Shown: positions 27,096 to 32,578 of the stretch, one piece after another | How the letters are laid out: each line of letters begins with the position of its first letter | Position numbering within the stretch: the first letter of the stretch is position 1 | Assembly: GCA_029864095.1 (NCBI GenBank) | Contig: JAOTUB010000028.1 | Span: 1-32,578 of the forward strand | Length of the DNA stretch: 32,578 nt | Direction: 5' to 3' | DNA from: Gammaproteobacteria bacterium | Lineage (GTDB): Bacteria; Pseudomonadota; Gammaproteobacteria; Steroidobacterales; Woeseiaceae | The notes under the pieces: generated by a model | Databases searched by the model: none | Seen by the model: the letters and a program-made list of their open reading frames with translations, nothing else | What the model was told of the DNA's origin: nothing | Made by a program: the position numbers and the translations under genes

Positions 27096-27991
27096 TGGCT
27101 GCATTCTGGGCCTGGTTCGTTGCGGTCGGCACGATCGCGTTTGTTATTTGGTGCGTCTGGCTCATCAGCTGGGCGTCCAAACAAGGACCGCAGAACAAAC
27201 AGGACGAGGACCTCGTCGGCCACAAGTGGGATGGCGACCTCGAAGAGTGGAATAATCCGGCGCCGAAGTGGTGGCTGTACCTGTACTTCATCACAATTGC
27301 GTGGGCAGTGGGCTACATGATCGTGTATCCGGGCATCGGCGCATTCGATGGCGTGGCCGGCTGGTCGCAGCAGGGTCAGTACGAGGCGGAAATGCAGGCG
27401 GCTGAAGCTCGCTACGAGCCGATCTACGCGCGCTTTGCCGAGATGGACTTCGAGACACTTGCCAAAGACCCCGACGCAAACAAGCTGGGCAAGAGCCTGT
27501 TCGCCGGCTACTGCACGACCTGTCATGGCTCCGATGCCCGCGGCGCCGCTGGCTACCCGAATCTGACCGACAACGACTGGCTCTGGGGCAAAACCGAGGC
27601 AGCAATAACAACCACAATCCAGCAGGGCCGCAATAGCATCATGCCGAATCTGTCAGCGGCGCTCGGCGGCGATGCCGGAATCGACAACATGGTCAGCTAC
27701 GTGCAGAGCCTGAGCGGCGCGGTGGCGGCTGACGAGGCCGCGATGAGCGCGCAACCCATGTTTGTGGCGCTTTGCAGCGCTTGTCATATGGCCGACGGTA
27801 GCGGCAATCAGCTGCTCGGTGGGCCCAACCTGACCGATGATGTGTGGTTGTACGGTTCGTCGACCGACGCAATTCGCACCACGATTGTTCAGGGGCGAAA
27901 TGGCGTGATGCCTGCTCACGGGCAGTTGCTGGGCGACAAGCGGACGAAGATTCTTGCCGCCTACGTCTACAGCATGTCGAATGCGGAGTAA
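27095..27991 (+). CDS. ccoP: cbb3-type cytochrome c oxidase subunit III (diheme)
   Basis: A 298-residue protein with two N-terminal helices (about 3-27 and 58-78), the DGDLEEWNNPAPKWW loop that is diagnostic of CcoP, and two cytochrome c domains with CTTCH (140-144) and CSACH (227-231). Each has a methionine ligand in IMPNL and VMPAHG. It receives electrons from soluble or membrane cytochromes and passes them to CcoO. ATG 27095 is chosen because it gives the family start MAAFWAWF and overlaps the ccoQ stop by one base. Confidence 0.96.
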   Translation: MAAFWAWFVAVGTIAFVIWCVWLISWASKQGPQNKQDEDLVGHKWDGDLEEWNNPAPKWWLYLYFITIAWAVGYMIVYPGIGAFDGVAGWSQQGQYEAEMQAAEARYEPIYARFAEMDFETLAKDPDANKLGKSLFAGYCTTCHGSDARGAAGYPNLTDNDWLWGKTEAAITTTIQQGRNSIMPNLSAALGGDAGIDNMVSYVQSLSGAVAADEAAMSAQPMFVALCSACHMADGSGNQLLGGPNLTDDVWLYGSSTDAIRTTIVQGRNGVMPAHGQLLGDKRTKILAAYVYSMSNAE

Positions 27992-28002
27992 CAAGAAGCG
28001 GC

Positions 28003-28290
28003 GTGGTCACCGAGGAATATCCAGGCGCAAGACAGTGGAGTCGTAACAAGCAGGCCGTTGCGACAGTCGTTTGGATTTCTTTCCTGACGGCGGCGGTAGC
28101 AACGATGCTGTTTTTCGCGGTGTTCGACCCGATAGACCTACTGACTCTTATTGAACCCGAGCTCGAGTTAGGACGTCAGGCAGGTTATGCCGTGGGTTTC
28201 TTCTTCTTCTGGATTATTTCGGCCGCCTGCTCTGCTGTGACGGCCTGGCTGGTTCGAACTGCCCCGAAACGCGACGCCCGTCACCGGTAG
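28003..28290 (+). CDS. Two-helix membrane protein of unknown function in the cbb3 operon
   Basis: A 95-residue protein starting at GTG 28003, after AAGAAGCG. It has two predicted helices (AVATVVWISFLTAAVATMLF and GYAVGFFFFWIISAACSAVT) with a short acidic link (DPIDLLTLIEPELELG) and a basic C-terminus. It lies 11 bases after ccoP and 12 before ccoG, in the same reading direction, so it is part of the oxidase operon. I do not recognise a named family; it is not CcoQ, CcoH or CcoS, all of which are identified elsewhere in the operon. Its location suggests a role in assembly or stability of the oxidase, or of electron transfer to it (inference). Confidence 0.8.
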   Translation: MVTEEYPGARQWSRNKQAVATVVWISFLTAAVATMLFFAVFDPIDLLTLIEPELELGRQAGYAVGFFFFWIISAACSAVTAWLVRTAPKRDARHR

Positions 28291-28302
28291 CCAGCACACC
28301 TG

Positions 28303-29694
28303 ATGAGTACACCGACCAACACCGACCGGCCGAGAGCCGCGGCGCTGTACGAAAGCGCGAAAAAAATCTATCCCCGCGAGATCAAGGGTCGATTCGACAC
28401 GCTCTCCAAACTCGCAACCAATGCACTGCTGGGTCTATATTACGTTTTGCCCTGGTTGATGTGGGACGATCGGCAGGCAATTCTGTTCGACCTGCCGGCG
28501 CGCAAGTTCTATGTGCTCGGACTGACGCTCTGGCCGCAGGACTTCATCTACCTGGCGTTGTTGCTGATGATCGCCGCGTTGTCCTTGTTCTTCTTTACGG
28601 CGCTGGCAGGACGGCTCTGGTGCGGCTTCGCCTGTCCGCAAACCGTCTGGACCGAAGCCTTCATCTGGATGGAGCAACTGACCGAGGGCACACGCTCGCA
28701 ACGCATCAAGCTCGATAAGGCGCCATGGAGCTGGAACAAGCTGCGCCGCAAAATTTCCAAGCAGCTCCTCTGGATCGCGTTCTCGATGTGGACCGGTTTC
28801 ACCTTCGTCGGCTACTTTTTGCCGATCCGCCAGCTCGCGCTCGACATTGCTGCGCTCAACGTCGGCGGCTGGACGCTGTTCTGGGGACTGTTTTACGGCT
28901 TTGCGACCTATGGCAATGCCGGTTACATGCGTGAGCAGGTGTGCAAATACATGTGTCCGTACGCGCGCTTCCAGAGCGCGATGTTCGATAAGGACACACT
29001 AATCATCTCCTATGACGAGAAACGCGGCGAACCTCGTGGTGGCCGCAAGCGCTCCATTGATCGCAACAATGAAGGTCTCGGCGACTGCATCGATTGTACG
29101 CTGTGTGTGCAGGTCTGCCCGACCGGCATCGATATTCGCGACGGCCTGCAATACGACTGCATAGCCTGCGCCGCCTGTATCGATGCCTGTGACTCGATTA
29201 TGGACAAGATGGACTATCCGCGCGGGCTGGTTCGCTATACAACCGAACACGCGTTGACCGGTAAGACGACGCGCGTACTGCGGCCAAGGATGTTTGTTTA
29301 TGCGGCGGTCCTGCTTATTCTCGGCACCGCGCTCATAACCTCGATGGTGACTCGCACGCCGGTAATTCTCGACGTAATTCGCGACCGTAATGCGCTCTTT
29401 CGTGAACTGTCCGGCGACATGATCGAAAACAGCTACACGCTGAAACTCATCAACCAAAGCAATCATGCGCGCAACTTCCGGCTAGCCATCGACGGCGTAC
29501 CCGGGTTGACGCTGGATGGAGTCGCGAACGAGATAACGGTCGCTGGCGGCGACGTATTGTCGCTCCCGGTCAGAGCGCGGACGCGCCGCAGCAACGCGTA
29601 TGGCATCATGAACATCACCTTTTCTGCGACAGCCGCTGACGACGAGAGTGTTTTCGTGATTGAGGACAGTCGCTTCCTTGGCCCGACACCCTGA
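28303..29694 (+). CDS. ccoG: cbb3 oxidase accessory ferredoxin-like protein CcoG (FixG/RdxA)
   Basis: A 463-residue polyferredoxin-type membrane protein. It has four helices in the N-terminal half, the CGFACPQTVWTE motif (107-118) and MCPYARFQ, then two [4Fe-4S] cysteine sets: Cys262, 265, 268, 272 and Cys286, 289, 292, 296. A fifth helix (about 315-335) precedes an immunoglobulin-like C-terminal domain. CcoG is thought to reduce copper(II) for delivery to CuB of the oxidase. The stop overlaps the next ATG (TGATG-type, one base shared). Confidence 0.95.
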   Translation: MSTPTNTDRPRAAALYESAKKIYPREIKGRFDTLSKLATNALLGLYYVLPWLMWDDRQAILFDLPARKFYVLGLTLWPQDFIYLALLLMIAALSLFFFTALAGRLWCGFACPQTVWTEAFIWMEQLTEGTRSQRIKLDKAPWSWNKLRRKISKQLLWIAFSMWTGFTFVGYFLPIRQLALDIAALNVGGWTLFWGLFYGFATYGNAGYMREQVCKYMCPYARFQSAMFDKDTLIISYDEKRGEPRGGRKRSIDRNNEGLGDCIDCTLCVQVCPTGIDIRDGLQYDCIACAACIDACDSIMDKMDYPRGLVRYTTEHALTGKTTRVLRPRMFVYAAVLLILGTALITSMVTRTPVILDVIRDRNALFRELSGDMIENSYTLKLINQSNHARNFRLAIDGVPGLTLDGVANEITVAGGDVLSLPVRARTRRSNAYGIMNITFSATAADDESVFVIEDSRFLGPTP

Positions 29695-29849
29695 TGACAC
29701 AACGAGACGTCCAACCCTGGTACCGCCACTTCTGGCCCTGGTTCATCATTGTGCTGCTGGGCTCTTCGGTCTCTGCAAGCCTTTATACCGTGTATCTGGC
29801 CATCAGTACGGCCGAACCCGTATTGGAACAGCCGTACGACGGACGATGA
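29694..29849 (+). CDS. ccoH: Shortened CcoH/FixH-like membrane protein
   Basis: A 51-residue protein, MTQRDVQPWYRHFWPWF then the helix IIVLLGSSVSASLYTVYLAI, ending EQPYDGR. The start matches the N-terminal anchor of FixH/CcoH proteins (WYRxFWPWF, helix, SLYTVYLA), but those normally continue for about 100 further residues of periplasmic domain beginning near the DDYYKEG motif. Here the frame stops exactly there. Because both ends overlap neighbours by ATGA-type junctions (ccoG before, ccoI after), this seems to be an established short form rather than a sequencing error. CcoH stabilises the assembled oxidase through its helix. Confidence 0.8.
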   Translation: MTQRDVQPWYRHFWPWFIIVLLGSSVSASLYTVYLAISTAEPVLEQPYDGR

Positions 29850-32245
29850 GTGCTGGCGTTTGTTTTCACTGCGCACTGCCCGTTGATCGTCTCGGCGAAT
29901 TTCAGGTCGAGATCGCCGGCGAACTGAAGTCAGTTTGTTGTCCCGGCTGCAAAGCCGTCGCCGAACTGATCCGCGACACGGGCATGACCAATTACTATGC
30001 GATGCGCGAATCGGCGCAGCCAGGCGCCGGCAGACCGGCTGACGATGCCGCCGAATGGCAGATCTACGACCGCGACGACATGTTCACCGCATTTGCGCAT
30101 GCAGACGGCGACAGCGCCGAAGCGACAATTTACGTGGGCGGAATGTATTGCGCCGCCTGCAGCTGGCTGATTGAAACGACGCTGGCAAGGCTCGATGGTA
30201 TTGTCAGCGCCGAGGTGAGTCCGGTGACACATCGTCTGCGCGTGCGCTGGCACATTGCTCAGCTCAGGCTCGGACAGATACTCAAAAGTCTTGCCGATCT
30301 GGGCTACGATCCGCAGCCACTCGCTCCGGAATCGGCAACGCGACCCGAGGTCGCGGAGCAACGTGCGGCGCTCAAACGCCTGCTGGTTGCATCGATCGGC
30401 ATGATGCAGGTCATGATGTTCGCAGTCGGACTTTATGCCGGCGACTTTCAGGGCATGGATGTGACCATGCAGCGCTTCCTGCGCGTTGTGAGTTTTGTGG
30501 TCACGACACCGGTCGTATTCTATGCCGCGCGGCCTTTTTTCGCGGGTGCCTGGCGCGGCATTATTTCGCGCATGCCGGGTATGGACCTGCCCGTATCGAT
30601 CGCTATTGCGGCCGCCTATATAGGCTCTGTCTATGCAATGCTGACCAACGGACCGGCAGTCTGGTTCGACTCCGTAGTGATGTTCGTGTTTTTCCTGACG
30701 CTCGGCCGTTTTCTCGAGATGCGTGCGCGGCATCGCTCCATCGACCGCAGCACAGCATTGTCGACCGTACTGCCCAATACCGTCACACGCATCGATGGGG
30801 AGGAACAACTGGTGATCCCCGCCAGCCACCTCGTTACCGGCGACCTGCTGCTCGTTCGACCCGGTGAATCGATTCCTGCGGATGGCTTTCTCACTGAAGG
30901 CATGACGATGGTCGACGAAGCCTTGCTAACCGGCGAAGCGGAGCCGCGGCCGAAATCAATCAACGACAGTCTAATTGCGGGAAGCATCAATCTGGATGGC
31001 GTTATCAGGATGCGCGTTGAGAAGACCGGCGGCGACACGACACTGGGCATAATCAGCCGTATGAGCGAGCGGGCACGTTATGCGCGACCTGCGTTCGTGC
31101 AGCTTGCGGACCGCATTGCGAGCTACGTCGTCATCGCAATACTTGTAATCGCGGCAGTTGTTGCGAGCGTCTGGTATGTCGCGGCACCAGATCGCGCTTT
31201 CGTCATAACTCTGTCCGTGCTTGTCGTGACCTGCCCCTGCGCACTTGCGCTGGCTACGCCAGCTGCGTTTGCTGCGGCCGGCACGCGCCTGTCCGAACTG
31301 CACTTGCTCGTCACCGACGGCAATGCGATCGAGGCGTTGTCAAAAGCTACGCGAGTACTGTTCGACAAGACCGGAACGTTGACGCGTGGTGTGCCAGTAA
31401 TCGTTTCGACCCGCATTTTCGACGAGTCCTTCGAGGAATCGCAGTGTCTGCGCATTGCGGCTGCGCTCGAAACCGTATCGACGCATCCTATTGCCAGCGC
31501 ATTCCGTGTACAAGACAACGAGTCTGTTGCGACGGATCAGCGGGTCGCGGTCGGTGATGGCGTCACCGGTGTTATCGATGGCCAGCGCTGGCGGCTGGGA
31601 CGATTCGATTACGTTGCTCGCGACACGACCGCCGCTGCGCGCCGGCTGCAAACAACCAGTGTTTACCTGGGTACTGACGCAGGAGTCATCGCGAGATTTG
31701 ACCTGGATGATGAGATCCGGCCCGGCGTGGCGGCAACGCTGCAGCAACTCAAGGGCCTGGGTCTTACGCCCGGACTTGTCAGCGGCGATAGCAAAGAACC
31801 CGTGAGTCGTGTTGCCGCGACGCTCGGGATTTCCGATTATCACTACGGCTGCACGCCCGAGGACAAGCTCGAGATTATTCGCTCCGCGCAGCAAGCAGGT
31901 AACACGGTGATCATGGTCGGGGACGGTATCAACGACGCACCCGTGCTCGCCGGCGCAAACGCCTCAGTGGCTCCTGTCCACGGCGCTCTGCTCGCCCAGG
32001 CCAGCGCGGACGTCATCATGCTCGGCGAATCGCTCGAGCCTATTGTCCGCGGAGTGCTTACCGCCCGCAAAACGATGCGGATCGTAAAGCAAAATCTCGC
32101 CTGGGCAATCGTTTACAATGCAGCGGCGTTACCGCTGGCTGCGTTGGGGTATGTGCCGCCATGGGCGGCGGCGATCGGCATGAGCGCGAGCTCGCTCATT
32201 GTCGTGCTCAACGCACTGCGCCTTAGCGGCTACGGAGCGCCATGA
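29846..32245 (+). CDS. ccoI: Copper-transporting P1B-type ATPase for cbb3 oxidase (FixI/CcoI)
   Basis: A 799-residue P-type ATPase. N-terminal cysteine motifs are CFHC (6-9) and CCPGC (31-35); a metal-binding domain has GMYCAACSW (Cys102, Cys105). Eight helices follow with the copper path CPC (463-465), the phosphorylated Asp507 in DKTGTLTRG, a nucleotide-binding HP motif (THPIAS), and GDGINDAPVL. It exports copper to the periplasmic side for insertion in the oxidase. ATG 29846 overlaps the ccoH stop; upstream in-frame starts would add residues unlike the family. Confidence 0.95.
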   Translation: MSAGVCFHCALPVDRLGEFQVEIAGELKSVCCPGCKAVAELIRDTGMTNYYAMRESAQPGAGRPADDAAEWQIYDRDDMFTAFAHADGDSAEATIYVGGMYCAACSWLIETTLARLDGIVSAEVSPVTHRLRVRWHIAQLRLGQILKSLADLGYDPQPLAPESATRPEVAEQRAALKRLLVASIGMMQVMMFAVGLYAGDFQGMDVTMQRFLRVVSFVVTTPVVFYAARPFFAGAWRGIISRMPGMDLPVSIAIAAAYIGSVYAMLTNGPAVWFDSVVMFVFFLTLGRFLEMRARHRSIDRSTALSTVLPNTVTRIDGEEQLVIPASHLVTGDLLLVRPGESIPADGFLTEGMTMVDEALLTGEAEPRPKSINDSLIAGSINLDGVIRMRVEKTGGDTTLGIISRMSERARYARPAFVQLADRIASYVVIAILVIAAVVASVWYVAAPDRAFVITLSVLVVTCPCALALATPAAFAAAGTRLSELHLLVTDGNAIEALSKATRVLFDKTGTLTRGVPVIVSTRIFDESFEESQCLRIAAALETVSTHPIASAFRVQDNESVATDQRVAVGDGVTGVIDGQRWRLGRFDYVARDTTAAARRLQTTSVYLGTDAGVIARFDLDDEIRPGVAATLQQLKGLGLTPGLVSGDSKEPVSRVAATLGISDYHYGCTPEDKLEIIRSAQQAGNTVIMVGDGINDAPVLAGANASVAPVHGALLAQASADVIMLGESLEPIVRGVLTARKTMRIVKQNLAWAIVYNAAALPLAALGYVPPWAAAIGMSASSLIVVLNALRLSGYGAP

Positions 32246-32409
32246 ACATTCTGTACGTACTGATTCCGCTGGCCTTACTGTTACTCGGAGGCGCCGTATG
32301 GGCGTTCTTCTGGGCCGTCAGCTCGGGTCAGTTCGACGACCTCGATACGCCGGCCGTACGTGTGGTGATGGATGACGACGAAAAACCACCTGAAAATCCC
32401 GCGCCATGA
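32242..32409 (+). CDS. ccoS: cbb3 oxidase maturation protein CcoS
   Basis: A 55-residue protein with one helix (ILYVLIPLALLLLGGAVWAF) and the typical CcoS sequence FFWAVSSGQFDDLDTPAVR. CcoS is needed for cofactor insertion in the oxidase. Both ends overlap: ATGA with ccoI and ATGA with the next gene. Confidence 0.93.
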   Translation: MNILYVLIPLALLLLGGAVWAFFWAVSSGQFDDLDTPAVRVVMDDDEKPPENPAP

Positions 32410-32578
32410 CCGGACTCGCGCCTTCGATGTCGGCAGCACTGCTCGCCGGACTCCTCGGCAGCGCGCACTGCCTTGGAATGTGTGCCGGAATTTCGGGATT
32501 GTTCGCCGTAAATTCCAGCATCGCGACGATGCGAATGCAGTTTCCGACCGCCCTGACCTATAACGTCGGTCGCGTAAT
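32406..32578 (+). CDS. SafE/TauE-like membrane protein, N-terminal fragment (cut by window edge)
   Basis: The frame starts at ATG 32406 inside the ccoS stop and runs off the right edge after 57 codons. The first helix carries GLLGSAHCLGMCAG, the GSxHCxGMCG pattern of the sulfite-exporter-like TauE/SafE proteins often found directly after ccoS. The conserved His and Cys residues and the operon position suggest a role in copper handling or oxidase maturation (inference). Confidence 0.8.
   Translation, partial: MTGLAPSMSAALLAGLLGSAHCLGMCAGISGLFAVNSSIATMRMQFPTALTYNVGRV

Overview
The window looks like a chromosomal segment of a marine-type, aerobic to facultatively denitrifying gammaproteobacterium. 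Gene content points this way: a laminarin-type beta-glucan locus, a cd1 nitrite reductase, and a complete cbb3 oxidase operon of ccoNOQP-ccoGHIS type. A Woeseiaceae-like lineage is a plausible guess from gene content, not a demonstrated assignment. No rRNA, tRNA, CRISPR array or insertion sequence was recognised.

Region 1 (1-8827) is a sugar-utilisation locus. A minus-strand lipoprotein gene runs off the left edge; its near-consensus sigma-70 promoter is overlapped by two LacI-type operators forming a perfect 18-bp inverted pair. A minus-strand operon follows further right: cytoplasmic GH3 beta-glucosidase, sugar-porter MFS transporter, GH17 lipoprotein and a GcvA-like LysR regulator. A divergent GPH-type sugar symporter shares a third copy of the operator with the GH3 promoter. 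Between the lipoprotein and LysR lies an unusual patch. Two paralogous ~75-residue small proteins of unknown function each sit just downstream of LysR coding sequence. One LysR is intact. The other is reduced to its last codons and lies in frame behind a LacI DNA-binding headpiece that has lost its sensor domain.

Region 2 (8831-14423) holds a GTP cyclohydrolase II-like protein, a TetR regulator with a perfect palindrome at its promoter, and an overlapping efflux operon it heads (membrane-fusion lipoprotein, ABC ATPase, one ABC-2 permease). A FixJ/NarL-type response regulator and a DksA/TraR-type zinc-finger protein follow.

Region 3 (14613-23064) holds a tandem universal-stress protein and a closely spaced minus-strand operon: TonB-dependent receptor, a lipoprotein NirS with an extra N-terminal cytochrome c domain, an alginate-export-family porin and a class III aminotransferase. 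No heme d1 biosynthesis genes are present. A SirB-family membrane protein diverges from it.

Region 4 (23157-32578) begins with a PAS hybrid histidine kinase divergent from ccoN. The cbb3 oxidase operon then runs ccoN-O-Q-P, a two-helix membrane protein of unknown function, ccoG, a severely shortened ccoH, ccoI, ccoS and the start of a SafE-family membrane protein. Most junctions overlap. The nitrite reductase and the high-affinity oxidase together suggest life at low oxygen, with the kinase as a possible local redox or energy sensor (inference).
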